Origin: Erythrobacter sp. HL-111
Lineage (GTDB): Bacteria > Pseudomonadota > Alphaproteobacteria > Sphingomonadales > Sphingomonadaceae
Direction: 5' to 3'
Assembly (NCBI RefSeq): GCF_900105095.1
Contig: NZ_LT629743.1
Span: 2,170,001 to 2,234,000, forward strand
DNA: 64,000 nt
Below, in pieces: positions 27,154 through 36,243 of this stretch; positions within the stretch are counted from its first letter, which is position 1; every line of letters starts with the position of its first letter. Position numbers and translations under genes: made by a program. The notes beneath the pieces are model-generated. The model saw only the letters and a program-made list of their open reading frames with translations. It did not search any database and was not told where the DNA came from.

Positions 27154-28674
27154 ATGCGTGTCGCCATCCGCGTCGATGCCTCGCAGCGCATCGGGACCGG
27201 CCACCTGCGCCGCTGCCTCGCGCTCGCCCGCGCGCTGGCGGATTGCGGGGCCGAGGTGCGCTTCGTGACCCGCGCGCTCGGCCTCGACAGCGTCGGCATG
27301 ATCGGCGCGGCGGGCTTCGCGCGGACGGCCCTGCTCGGCCCGCCGGGACCCGTCTTCGCCCCCGACCCAGCGATCCCCCATGCCGCCTGGGGCGAAGTGC
27401 CGCAGCAGCGCGACGTCGAGGAGACGGTCGCGGCGCTGGCGGATTTCACGCCCGCGCTGACCGTGGTCGACAGCTACGCGCTCGATGCGCGCTGGCACGA
27501 GGCGGTCGCGGCGCAGCTCGGCTGCCGGATCGCGGCGATCGACGACCTCGCCGACCGCGCGCTTGCCTGCGAGGTGCTGGTCGACCACACCTTCGCGGCC
27601 GGTCACCGCGCCAAATACGCCGCCGTGCTCCCCGCCTCCGCACGGCTGCTCGGCGGTCCGCGCTTCGCCCTGCTCGGCCCTGCCTATGCCGCCGCCCCGC
27701 GCTACGAGTTCGGGCCCGAGGTGCGATCGATCGGCGTGTTCATGGGCGGGACCGATCCGGACGGGTTTTCCGCGCGCGTGCTCGACGCGCTCGATCTCGC
27801 CGGGTTCGCGGGGGAGGTCGAGGTCGTCGCGACCTCGGCCAATCCCGGCCTCGCGGGCCTGCGCGAAAGGGTCGCCGCCCGGCCCCGCACGACGCTTGCG
27901 GTTGACCTCCCGGACCTCGCCGCGTTCTTCGCGCGGCACGATCTCCAGATCGGCGCGGGCGGCGGGGCAAGCTGGGAGAGGTGCTGCATCGGGGTGCCGA
28001 CCCTGCTCGTCGTGATCGCTCCCAACCAGCTCGCCGTCGCGCCCCTGCTGGCCGAGGCGGGGATCGCCGAATTCGCGCCCGACCCGGCGCCCGCGGCGCT
28101 CGCGGAAAAGCTCGCCGGGCTGATCGCCGACTCGCCGCGCCGCGCCGCGCTGGCCGAAGCCTCGCGCCGCCTGGTCGACGGACGCGGGGCGGAGCGGGTC
28201 GCGCTCGCCCTGCTCGCCCCCACGCTTGCGGTCCGGGAGGCGCGGGCCGAGGATGCGTGCCTCCTGTTCGGCTGGCGCAACGCGCCCGCCAACCGGCGGC
28301 GGATGCGCGAACAGGGCGCCATCGCCTGGCCCGACCATGTCGCATGGCTCGACCGGGTTCTGGCCGACGCCGCGCGCCGGCTCTATGTCGGGGAGATCGG
28401 GGGACGGCCGGTGGGCGCGATCCGGTTCGACGACCTCGACAAGGACGGCTCTGAAGTCTCGCTCCATCTCGATCCGGCCTTCGCCGGGCTCGGGCTCGGC
28501 CCGCACCTCCTTGCCGCGGGGGAAACGGCGGCCGATCCCGACTGCGTCACCGCGGAGGTGCTGGCGGACAACGCCCCCTCGCAGGCGCTGTTCGAACGCG
28601 CCGGCTACCGCAGGCTCGGTCCCACCCGGTTCGAGAAACGCCGCCGACCCGCCGCCGGGAGGGCCACGGCATGA
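27154..28674 (+). CDS. PseG hydrolase fused to a PseH-like N-acetyltransferase
   Basis: The 506-residue protein joins two activities of the pathway. Residues 1 to about 350 match PseG, the UDP-sugar hydrolase: RVDASQRIGTGHLRRCLALA with the conserved His near 25, then GGTDPDGF near 200 and IGAGGGASWERCCIGVPTL near 267. Residues about 355-500 form a GNAT domain (LAVREARAEDACLLF, LHLDPAFAGLGLGPHLLAAGE, ALFERAGYRRLG), the right type for PseH, which acetylates the 4-amino group before UDP is removed. A fused PseGH would couple the two consecutive reactions. Its stop overlaps the next ATG by four bases. Confidence 0.9.
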   Translation: MRVAIRVDASQRIGTGHLRRCLALARALADCGAEVRFVTRALGLDSVGMIGAAGFARTALLGPPGPVFAPDPAIPHAAWGEVPQQRDVEETVAALADFTPALTVVDSYALDARWHEAVAAQLGCRIAAIDDLADRALACEVLVDHTFAAGHRAKYAAVLPASARLLGGPRFALLGPAYAAAPRYEFGPEVRSIGVFMGGTDPDGFSARVLDALDLAGFAGEVEVVATSANPGLAGLRERVAARPRTTLAVDLPDLAAFFARHDLQIGAGGGASWERCCIGVPTLLVVIAPNQLAVAPLLAEAGIAEFAPDPAPAALAEKLAGLIADSPRRAALAEASRRLVDGRGAERVALALLAPTLAVREARAEDACLLFGWRNAPANRRRMREQGAIAWPDHVAWLDRVLADAARRLYVGEIGGRPVGAIRFDDLDKDGSEVSLHLDPAFAGLGLGPHLLAAGETAADPDCVTAEVLADNAPSQALFERAGYRRLGPTRFEKRRRPAAGRATA

Positions 28675-29366
28675 GCGCGCCGGAACCCGTCCGGATCGTC
28701 CTCGCCACGCATCATCCGCGCAACGACCCGCTCGAAGCGGCGCTGCGCGCGGTTGCGGGCTACGAGGTGCTCCGGGTGCGCGAAAAGGGCGAACTGACCG
28801 CCGCGGCGCTGGCGGAATTCGGGGCGCAATGGGTCTTTGCCCCGCACTGGTCGCACATCATTCCCGAAAGCGTGTTCGGTGCCTTCCCCACCGTCATCTT
28901 CCACATGACCGACCTGCCCTATGGCCGCGGCGGCAGCCCGCTGCAGAACCTGATCGCGCGCGGACACGGCGAAACCATGCTGACCGCGCTCAGGTGCGAG
29001 GCGGGGCTCGACACCGGGCCGGTCTATCTCAAGCGCCCGCTTTCGCTCGCGGGAACGGCGGAGGAGATCCTGCGCCGCGCGAGCGGGCTGATGCTGCCGA
29101 TGATCCGGGCGATCGTCGACAACGCGCTCGAACCCGTGGCCCAGACGGGCGAGCCGACCGTCTTCGCCCGCCGCACTCCGGCGATGAGCGCGCTCGACGA
29201 GGCGCAGGACGCCTACGACCACATTCGGATGCTCGATGCCGAAGGCTATCCCCATGCCTTCGTCGAGACGCGGCGCTACACGATCACCTTCACGAACGCG
29301 CGGCGGGCCGGGAACGGAGAGGTCCTCGCCGAAGCGCGCATCAAGCGAAGGACGCCCGAATCATGA
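28671..29366 (+). CDS. Formyltransferase-family protein in the pse operon
   Basis: The 231-residue protein resembles methionyl-tRNA/sugar formyltransferases in the core domain. The active-site region shows FHMTDLPYGRGGSPLQNLI near 83-101 (the usual HxSLLP...G loop in altered form) and CEAGLDTGPVYLKRPLSL near 110-128. The formyltetrahydrofolate-binding part is shorter than in Fmt. In pse loci such genes may place an N-formyl group on the sugar, as in known Pse derivatives carrying 7-N-formyl. It overlaps both neighbours by four bases, so it belongs to the same operon. The substrate is inference. Confidence 0.78.
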   Translation: MSAPEPVRIVLATHHPRNDPLEAALRAVAGYEVLRVREKGELTAAALAEFGAQWVFAPHWSHIIPESVFGAFPTVIFHMTDLPYGRGGSPLQNLIARGHGETMLTALRCEAGLDTGPVYLKRPLSLAGTAEEILRRASGLMLPMIRAIVDNALEPVAQTGEPTVFARRTPAMSALDEAQDAYDHIRMLDAEGYPHAFVETRRYTITFTNARRAGNGEVLAEARIKRRTPES

Positions 29367-30046
29367 CGACCCTGGTCATAGCGGCCCATCCCGATGACGA
29401 GATTCTCGGCTGCGGGGGTTTCACCGCCAAGCTGTCCGCCGCTGGCGAGACGGTGCATCACCTGATCCTTGCCGAAGGCGCGACCAGCCGCGACGCGGCG
29501 CGCGATGCCGCGGGCCGGGGGGAGGAATTGTCCGAACTCGCGCGCTGCGCCCGGGCCGCGGGGGAGATCGTCGGCGCCGCCTCGGTCAGTCTCGAGGCCT
29601 TCCCCGACAACCGCATGGACGGCGTCGACCTGCTCGACGTGGTCAAGGTGATCGAGCGGCACATCGCCGAACGCGCCCCGACCCGGGTGCTGACCCACGC
29701 CATGAGCGACGTGAACATCGACCACCGCATCGTCCACGATGCCGTGATCGCCGCCACCCGGCCGCAGCCGGGCAATCGCATCCGCGAACTGCTCTTCTTC
29801 GAAATCATGTCGAGCAGCGAGTGGCGCCCGCCCGCCTCGCTCGCGCCCTTCGCGCCCGATTACTTCGTCGACATTTCCGCCCGGCTCGACGCGAAACTCG
29901 CGGCGCTGCGCGCCTATGCCCCCGAAATGCGCGACTGGCCGCACCCCCGGTCGGTGCGCGCGCTCGACCATCTCGCCCGCCTGCGCGGGGCGAGCATCGG
30001 AGTCGAAGCGGCCGAGGCCTTCATGGTCGGGCGGATCTGCGCGTGA
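29363..30046 (+). CDS. PIG-L family deacetylase
   Basis: The 227-residue protein has the two zinc signatures of the PIG-L/LmbE deacetylases: VIAAHPDDEILGCGG near residues 5-19 and DVNIDHRIVHDAV near 113-125. Members remove N-acetyl groups from amino sugars such as GlcNAc-inositol or bacillithiol precursors. Here it sits between the formyltransferase and pseI. It could free an amino group that is then formylated, giving a non-standard pseudaminic acid. The start overlaps the preceding stop (ATGA). Confidence 0.88.
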   Translation: MTTLVIAAHPDDEILGCGGFTAKLSAAGETVHHLILAEGATSRDAARDAAGRGEELSELARCARAAGEIVGAASVSLEAFPDNRMDGVDLLDVVKVIERHIAERAPTRVLTHAMSDVNIDHRIVHDAVIAATRPQPGNRIRELLFFEIMSSSEWRPPASLAPFAPDYFVDISARLDAKLAALRAYAPEMRDWPHPRSVRALDHLARLRGASIGVEAAEAFMVGRICA

Positions 30047-30057
30047 AAGGACAGGAC

Positions 30058-31116
30058 ATGACCCGGACCCACTTCGCCATCGCCGGTCGCCCGATCGGGC
30101 CCGGGCACCGCCCCTACATCATCGCCGAGATGAGCGGGAACCATAACCGCTCGCTCGACCGCGCGCTCGATATCGTCAGCGCCGCGGCCGAAAGCGGTGC
30201 GGATGCGGTGAAGCTGCAGACCTACACCGCCGACACGATGACGCTGGACTGCGACACGCCCGATTTCCTGATCGACGACCCGAATTCGCTCTGGAACGGG
30301 CGGCGGCTGCACGAACTCTATGTCGAGGCGCACACCCCGTGGGACTGGCACGCACCGATCATGGACCACGCCGCGAAGCTCGGCATCCACTGTTTCTCCA
30401 CGCCCTTCGATGCGAGCGCGGTCGATTTCCTCGAAGGGCTGGAGGTTCCCGCCTACAAGATCGCCAGCTTCGAGATGACCGACCTGCCGCTGGTCCGACG
30501 GGTAGCCGAAACGGGCAAGCCGATGATCCTCTCGACCGGCATGGCGAGCGTGACCGAGATCGGGGCCGCGCTCGACACGTGCCGCGCGGCCGGCAACGAG
30601 CAGGTCTGCATCCTGAAATGCACCAGCACCTATCCCGCCACTCCCGAGAACACGAATATCCGCACGATCCCGAACATGGCGGAAACCTTCGGCTGCGCGG
30701 TCGGCCTGTCGGACCACACCATGGGCACGGGCGTCGCGGTCGGCGCGGTGGCGCTGGGCGCGGTGCTGGTCGAGAAGCATTTCACGCTGGCGCGCGCGGA
30801 TGGCGGGGTCGACAGCGCCTTCAGCCTCGAACCGCGCGAACTCGCCGCCCTGCGCGAGGAGACCGAGCGCGCCTGGCTCGCGCTCGGGCAGGTGACCTAT
30901 GGCGGGACCGATGCCGAGGAAGGCTCGCGCCAGTTCCGCCGCTCGCTCTACGTGGCCGAAGACATGGCGCAAGGCGACGTCTTCACGCCGGAGAACCTGC
31001 GTTCGGTCCGGCCCGGCTTCGGGCTCGAGCCGAGGCATCTCGACGTGCTGATGGGCAAGCGGGTGAACCGCGCCCTTGCCAAGGGCACCCCGGTGAGCTG
31101 GGACATGATCGCGTGA
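30058..31116 (+). CDS. pseI: Pseudaminic acid synthase
   Basis: The 352-residue NeuB-type enzyme condenses the 6-deoxy-diacetamido-altrose with phosphoenolpyruvate. Signatures are YIIAEMSGNHNRSLDRAL near 21-38, SGADAVKLQTYTADTMTLD, ILKCTSTYPATPENTNIRTI near 200 and VEKHFTLARADGGVDSAFSL cut near 240-260. The C-terminal SAF antifreeze-like domain is seen in SLYVAEDMAQGDVFTPENLRS. The TIM barrel comes first, the SAF domain second. AAAGGACAGG precedes the ATG. The next gene begins at an overlapping GTGA. Confidence 0.95.
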   Translation: MTRTHFAIAGRPIGPGHRPYIIAEMSGNHNRSLDRALDIVSAAAESGADAVKLQTYTADTMTLDCDTPDFLIDDPNSLWNGRRLHELYVEAHTPWDWHAPIMDHAAKLGIHCFSTPFDASAVDFLEGLEVPAYKIASFEMTDLPLVRRVAETGKPMILSTGMASVTEIGAALDTCRAAGNEQVCILKCTSTYPATPENTNIRTIPNMAETFGCAVGLSDHTMGTGVAVGAVALGAVLVEKHFTLARADGGVDSAFSLEPRELAALREETERAWLALGQVTYGGTDAEEGSRQFRRSLYVAEDMAQGDVFTPENLRSVRPGFGLEPRHLDVLMGKRVNRALAKGTPVSWDMIA

Positions 31117-32201
31117 GCGAGGCGCCGTCCGCGCCGGTTCCCGCCGCGGTCATCGGCTGCGGGCGCATGGGGGCCTTCCCGTCCGACAGGATGCGCGACC
31201 ACGCGCCGGCGGCCTGGTTTCCGCTTTCCCATGCCGAAGCCATTCGCGCGACGCCCGGCGTGACGCTCGCCGCGCTGTGCGACCGCTCGCCGGAGGCGCT
31301 GCGGCGCGCGGCGGATCGCTACGGCGTGGCCGACTGCTTCACCGATCACCGCGATCTGCCGGAAGGCCGGGTCCCGCTCCTCGCCGCCATCGCGACCCGC
31401 ACGCCGGGCCGGGCCGGGTGCATGATCGATCTTGCCGGGCGGGGGACGCGCGCCTTCCACATCGAAAAGCCGGTCTGCAATTCCATGGCCGAACTGGAGC
31501 GGCTGCAGACCCTGTTCGACCGCGGCGATGTCTTCGTCACGCTGGGCGCCCTCAGGAGGCACTTTCCGATCTACCGCGCCGCGCGCGATCACGCGGCGGG
31601 CGGCACGCTCGGCACGATGCTCGAAACGCAGGTGGAACTGGGGCGAGGCCAGCTTTTCTGGGCCCATCCGCACTCGGTCGACCTGCTGCTGTTCGCCGCG
31701 CAGGGCCGCGCGGTGCGCTCGGTCGGTGCCCGGTTCGACGGGGTCGAACGAAAGGGCGCGCGCATCCTCAACGACCCGGTCGTCGTCGATGCCGTGATCG
31801 AGTTCGAGGGCGGGCTGGTCGGACGGATCGGCCGGATGCCCGGCAATGACTGGCGCCTCGGCTGCGAGCGGGGCAAGGTCGAGGTGCTGGGCAACGGCGC
31901 CGCCCTGCGCGTCGCGCGGGCCGAGGGCGACGGCTTTCGGCTGCGCGAGAGCGAAGAGGCGATCCCGCCGCCCGGCGAAGCGGGCGGATCGGCCTTCGCC
32001 ATCCGGATGCTCGTCGCCTGCCTCGCCGGGAACGAGGCGGCCCGCGCCGCCAATGCCGAGCTGAAGCGCGATGTGGCGACCGGTCAGCGCGTCCTTTTCG
32101 CGATGGCCCAGTCGCATCTCGAGGGAGGCCGCCCCGTCACCCTTTCGGAAATCGATCCCGACCTCGTCATCGAAGGGCGCACCGGGGAGCTCGTCGCATG
32201 A
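31113..32201 (+). CDS. Gfo/Idh/MocA-type oxidoreductase of the pse region
   Basis: This 362-residue NAD(P)-dependent oxidoreductase has the Rossmann motif AAVIGCGRMGAFPS near residues 10-24 and the conserved HIEKPVCNSMAEL near 117, where EKP is the family hallmark. It starts with GTG overlapping the pseI stop (GTGA). Sugar dehydrogenases of this type appear in nonulosonate and O-antigen loci, where they oxidise or epimerise nucleotide sugars. The precise substrate is not evident. It overlaps the next gene by four bases. Confidence 0.82.
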   Translation: MSEAPSAPVPAAVIGCGRMGAFPSDRMRDHAPAAWFPLSHAEAIRATPGVTLAALCDRSPEALRRAADRYGVADCFTDHRDLPEGRVPLLAAIATRTPGRAGCMIDLAGRGTRAFHIEKPVCNSMAELERLQTLFDRGDVFVTLGALRRHFPIYRAARDHAAGGTLGTMLETQVELGRGQLFWAHPHSVDLLLFAAQGRAVRSVGARFDGVERKGARILNDPVVVDAVIEFEGGLVGRIGRMPGNDWRLGCERGKVEVLGNGAALRVARAEGDGFRLRESEEAIPPPGEAGGSAFAIRMLVACLAGNEAARAANAELKRDVATGQRVLFAMAQSHLEGGRPVTLSEIDPDLVIEGRTGELVA

Positions 32202-33607
32202 CCGGCCCTGCCCGCCACGCGGCAGGCGCGCGGCCGCGCGTGCTGTTCTTCGCCCGGGGCTACCAGGCGAGCCTTTACCCGCAGCTCACCGATCCGCGCT
32301 ACGAAGCGGTCTTCGCGACCCTCACGCGCGCGGAAGCGGCGCAGCTGCGCGCGGGAGGCACCACGGTCGCGGCCTGTTTCGAGGAAGACTTCGATCGGCT
32401 GGAACCGGCAGCCGTGCCCGAAGACTACCTTGCGACCTCCTTCGTCGCGGATCGCTTCCTCGGCCGCTATCCGCATCGCGACCGGCTGGTCATCCTGGGC
32501 AAGGAAATCGCGTTCTGGCGCGAATTGTTCGATCGATACGCGCCGGTCGCGGCGGTCAACGAACTCGTCGCGATCGAGATCGCCGAAGTGCTCTGCCTCG
32601 AAGCGAGGGCACGCGGCGTCGCCTATCTCGCGCCGATGGTCTCCCCGATCGACGGGCATTTCTACTTCCTCCCCGATCCGCTCTCGCTTTCGGGCCGGCA
32701 CCTCGATCTGCCGGAACCGGATGCGCGCGCGCGGGAAATGGCGGACCGTTACTTCGAGCAGGTGCAGGCGCCCGATTACCGCCCCGATTACGTCCGCCGC
32801 CTGCGCGGGCGGCACCATCCCAGGGCGATCGCGGCGGCAATCGGCAAGGCGGCGCTGTGGCGCTGGCGCGACTGGCGCTCGCGCGACATCACCCGCAGCG
32901 GCGCGTTCCGCTACGAAAGCTATTCCGAGGAATTCTCCAAGCGCCTGCAGGTCTTCGCCGCGGGCCTCTTCGCACGCTACGACACGCTCGCCGATCTCGA
33001 TCCGGCTGCCGAAGCCGTGATGTACCCGCTGCACGTCGAACCGGAAGCGACCCTGAACTACAACAGCGAATTCGTGTCCAACCAGGTCGCGACGATCGAG
33101 AACGTGCTCAAATGCCTGACCACCCGCCAGGCCCTCGTCGTCAAGGAACACCCGGCCGACAAGGGAGCGCTGCTGCGGCCCAAGTTCCGCAGGCTTCGCG
33201 GGCAGTATTCGAACCTCGTCTTCCTGCCGGCGGAGATTTCCGGGCGCGAGGTGCTGGCACGGTGCGAACGGATCGTGACGCTCACCAGCACGGTCGGCTG
33301 GGAGGGCGCCCTGCTGGGCAAGCGCGTCTGCGTCATGGGGGACATCTTCTGGGACAGCGTGCCGGGCATCGTGCGCGTCGAAACCTGGCCGCAGCTGCGC
33401 GCGCTGATGCACCGCCCGCTTTCGCACCTCCCGCAGGTCGGGATCGCCGACGCGCGCAGGCTGATCGGCGGAATGGCGGCCATATCCCATCGTGGCCGCC
33501 CCCTGCCCCACCCGGACCGCGATACGCGCGGCAATCTTCAGGACCTGTGCGACGCGATCGCGAAGGAAGCGGGGATCGACGCCCGGCAGCCGGTTCCCGC
33601 ACACTAG
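32198..33607 (+). CDS. KpsS-like capsule polysaccharide glycosyltransferase candidate
   Basis: This 469-residue soluble protein resembles the capsule-synthesis family that includes KpsS/LipB (GT-B fold). MYPLHVEPEATLNYNSEFVSNQ near residue 275, ALVVKEHPADKGALL near 310 and IVTLTSTVGWEGALLGKRV near 360 give the typical 'keep-the-sugar-donor' pattern: PLH..PE, KEHP and the TSTVGWEA-like loop. KpsS and KpsC use CMP-Kdo, and the present gene follows the CMP-pseudaminic acid pathway directly. It is therefore a good candidate for the pseudaminic-acid transferase. That link is inference. Confidence 0.72.
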   Translation: MTGPARHAAGARPRVLFFARGYQASLYPQLTDPRYEAVFATLTRAEAAQLRAGGTTVAACFEEDFDRLEPAAVPEDYLATSFVADRFLGRYPHRDRLVILGKEIAFWRELFDRYAPVAAVNELVAIEIAEVLCLEARARGVAYLAPMVSPIDGHFYFLPDPLSLSGRHLDLPEPDARAREMADRYFEQVQAPDYRPDYVRRLRGRHHPRAIAAAIGKAALWRWRDWRSRDITRSGAFRYESYSEEFSKRLQVFAAGLFARYDTLADLDPAAEAVMYPLHVEPEATLNYNSEFVSNQVATIENVLKCLTTRQALVVKEHPADKGALLRPKFRRLRGQYSNLVFLPAEISGREVLARCERIVTLTSTVGWEGALLGKRVCVMGDIFWDSVPGIVRVETWPQLRALMHRPLSHLPQVGIADARRLIGGMAAISHRGRPLPHPDRDTRGNLQDLCDAIAKEAGIDARQPVPAH

Positions 33608-33667
33608 CCAGGGCGGCTCGCTTGCGCCAAAGCGCGGACCTTTCAGGGGTCACCGCAAGGCGGGGGG

Positions 33668-35128
33668 ATGCTTTTCTCGACCGGCACATTCTGGCTGTTC
33701 TTCCCGGCGGTGCTCGCGCTGCTCGCCGCGAACCGGCTCGTGCTGCGCTCGGTCGCGGGGCAGAACGCCATCCTGCTGGCTGCGAGCTATGTCTTCTACG
33801 GCTGGTGGGACTGGCGCTTTCTCGGCCTCATCGCGCTCAGCACGCTGATCGACTATCTCGCGGCGCTCGGCATGGAGCGTGCCGGGGATGGCCCCGCGCG
33901 GCGGCGCTGGCTGCACCTGTCGATCCTCGCCAACCTCTCGATCCTCGGCTTCTTCAAGTATTTCGGCTTCTTCTCGGAGGAACTGCGCGCCGCGCTCACC
34001 GCCGCGCAGGTCAACGCAGACTGGGGCACGCTCGACATCGTGCTGCCGGTCGGCATCTCCTTCTACACGCTGCAGACGCTGAGCTATTCGATCGACGTCT
34101 ACAAACGCCGCGCGCCGGCCGAACGCGACCTGCTGCGCTACGCGGTCTACGTCGCCTTCTTCCCGCAGCTCGTCGCCGGTCCGATCGAGCGGGCGCGCGC
34201 GCTCATCCCCCAGTTCGCGCGGCTCGCCCCGTGGGGCTGGGAAGCGGCCTATACCGGCGTGCGGCTGGTCATCGCGGGGCTGTTCCTCAAGGTGGTGATC
34301 GCCGACAACCTCGCGCCCTATGTCGATGCCATCTGGGCCGATGCCGGCACGCTCGACGGGGGGGCGCTGCTGCTCGGGATGCTCTATTTCGCGATCCAGA
34401 TCTATGCCGATTTCGCGGGCTATTCCTCGATCGCGATCGGGCTGGCGGCGATCATGGGGTTTCGCCTGTCGACCAATTTCGCAACGCCCTTCCTCGCCAG
34501 TTCGATCAGCGCGCTGTGGCGCGGGTGGAACATCACGCTCACCATGTTCTTCCGCGACTATGTCTATGCCGAAATGCGCCCGCAGGCGAAGGGCGCGCCC
34601 CGCAGCGAGGCGCGGATCGCCTTCGCCACGATCGCGACCTTCTTCGTCAGCGGGCTGTGGCACGGGGCGAACTGGACCTTCATCGCGTGGGGCACGATCC
34701 ACGGCGTCCTGCTCGCGGCGGAGCGGCAATGGCGGCGCTTCACCTCGCTCCCCGATACGCGCGCGGTGAAGCTCGCCGGGTGGGCCTATGCCTTCGGGAC
34801 CTTCTTCCTCCTCGCGCCCTTCTTCCGCAGCCCCGACATCGGCCACGCCCTTGCCATGTATTCGCGGGCCGTCGCCGAGTTCGGCCTGCCCGAAACGCAG
34901 CGCTTCGGGCTGGTCTTCGTCGCCCTGTCCTTCGCGGTGGATTTGCTGTGGCGCGGGCAGACCCGGCTCGAACAGGGGCTGCGGCTCGAATGGCTCGGGC
35001 GCGCGATGGCGCGCGGCCGGGGGAGGGAAATCGCCGAAACGGTGCTATTTGCGGGCGCCCTGATCCTCGTGCTCGTCAACGCGGCGACAAGGCCGGAGCC
35101 CAATGCCTTCATCTACTTCCAGTTCTGA
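33668..35128 (+). CDS. MBOAT family O-acyltransferase
   Basis: The 486-residue polytopic membrane protein is AlgI/DltB-like: it starts MLFSTGTFWLFFPAVLAL and has SYVFYGWWDWRF near 40. The catalytic histidine lies in FVSGLWHGANWTFIAWGTIHGVLL near 325-350. Such proteins take acyl groups across the inner membrane to modify exported sugars or alginate. A 60-base gap follows the KpsS-like gene. The next gene overlaps it by 26 bases and encodes the SGNH-like partner usually seen with MBOATs. Confidence 0.93.
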   Translation: MLFSTGTFWLFFPAVLALLAANRLVLRSVAGQNAILLAASYVFYGWWDWRFLGLIALSTLIDYLAALGMERAGDGPARRRWLHLSILANLSILGFFKYFGFFSEELRAALTAAQVNADWGTLDIVLPVGISFYTLQTLSYSIDVYKRRAPAERDLLRYAVYVAFFPQLVAGPIERARALIPQFARLAPWGWEAAYTGVRLVIAGLFLKVVIADNLAPYVDAIWADAGTLDGGALLLGMLYFAIQIYADFAGYSSIAIGLAAIMGFRLSTNFATPFLASSISALWRGWNITLTMFFRDYVYAEMRPQAKGAPRSEARIAFATIATFFVSGLWHGANWTFIAWGTIHGVLLAAERQWRRFTSLPDTRAVKLAGWAYAFGTFFLLAPFFRSPDIGHALAMYSRAVAEFGLPETQRFGLVFVALSFAVDLLWRGQTRLEQGLRLEWLGRAMARGRGREIAETVLFAGALILVLVNAATRPEPNAFIYFQF

Positions 35129-36131
35129 ACCGCCCGCGGGGCACCGCGCACGGCGCGGCCTGATCGCGCTGGCGGGCGCGATCGCCGGGTTCTTCGCGCT
35201 CGGCATCGCGGCGTGGCAGGCCGTGCCCTTCTCCCCCGTGAGCGAGCAGCGTTACCTCGCCGCGGTCGAGGACCACCTCGCCATGCTCGAAGCGAGCCGG
35301 GGCGAGGAAGGGCGGATCGTCCTCGTCGGCGGCTCGGGCACCGCCTTCTCCGTCTCGGCCGAACACCTCGCGCAGGAGCTCGGCCGCCCGGTCTACAACG
35401 GCGGGATCCAGGCCAGCATCGGGGTCCGCAACCTGATCGACCTCTACCTCCCCCGGCTGGACCCCGAACGCGATCTGATCGTGCTGCTGGTCGAGCCCGA
35501 GCTGCTGGTCGAGGACGAACGCCATTCGCAGACCTGGTGCGACGTCATCTACCTGAGAAAGGACCTCGCGGGACTGGCCGCCCGCCCGCGCTGCCTGCCC
35601 AACATCCTCGATCGCACCTGGCAGGAGCTGCGCCACCATGCCTCGGGAAGCCGCGTGACCGATCCGGTCTATCGCCGCTCGGCCTTCAATGCGCGCGGGG
35701 ACGTGACCGCGCATCTCGCGCTCGACCGGCCCGCGCCGGACCTGTCGGACTACCGTTTCCCCCCGCTCGACAAGGGCGAGATCGAGCGTTTTTCCGCCTA
35801 TGTCGAGGACGAGCTTGCCGGGCGCGGCTTTGCGTTGGCCTATGTCCCCGCGGCCATCCCCGCGACTGCGTGTGAACGGTCACAAGAACAGGTGCTCGCC
35901 TTTCACCGCGCGCTCGGCGCGCTGACGTCGGGCGGGCCGGTGATGAAGGATATCGCCGCCGAAACGGGTGCGTTCTGCCTTGCCCCCGACCTGTTCTTCG
36001 ATGGAGCAGGGCATCTGGGTGCAGCGGGCCGCGCCCTCCACACCGGCAATGTCGCCGGCCATATCCGCCGCTTCCTCGCCCGCGGGGAGGAGGCCGGACG
36101 GGCCGCGCTTGCGCCGGGCGGGTCGAGGTGA
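35103..36131 (+). CDS. SGNH-like (DltD/AlgX-type) partner of the MBOAT protein
   Basis: The 342-residue protein has an N-terminal membrane anchor (ALAGAIAGFFALGIAAW, about residues 22-38). An SGNH-hydrolase-like outer part follows, with VLVGGSGTAFSVSAEHLAQEL near 75, VYNGGIQASIG near 97 and a late FFDGAGHLGAAGRALH near 300 that supplies the Asp/His pair. It is probably the periplasmic acyl-transfer partner of the preceding MBOAT protein. The start inside the previous gene (26-base overlap) supports coupling. Family assignment is from motifs and context. Confidence 0.76.
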   Translation: MPSSTSSSEPPAGHRARRGLIALAGAIAGFFALGIAAWQAVPFSPVSEQRYLAAVEDHLAMLEASRGEEGRIVLVGGSGTAFSVSAEHLAQELGRPVYNGGIQASIGVRNLIDLYLPRLDPERDLIVLLVEPELLVEDERHSQTWCDVIYLRKDLAGLAARPRCLPNILDRTWQELRHHASGSRVTDPVYRRSAFNARGDVTAHLALDRPAPDLSDYRFPPLDKGEIERFSAYVEDELAGRGFALAYVPAAIPATACERSQEQVLAFHRALGALTSGGPVMKDIAAETGAFCLAPDLFFDGAGHLGAAGRALHTGNVAGHIRRFLARGEEAGRAALAPGGSR

Positions 36132-36159
36132 CAGGGCGAAAGGCGATGCGGGAAGGCGT

Positions 36160-36240
<81 letters not shown>

Positions 36241-36243
<3 letters not shown>

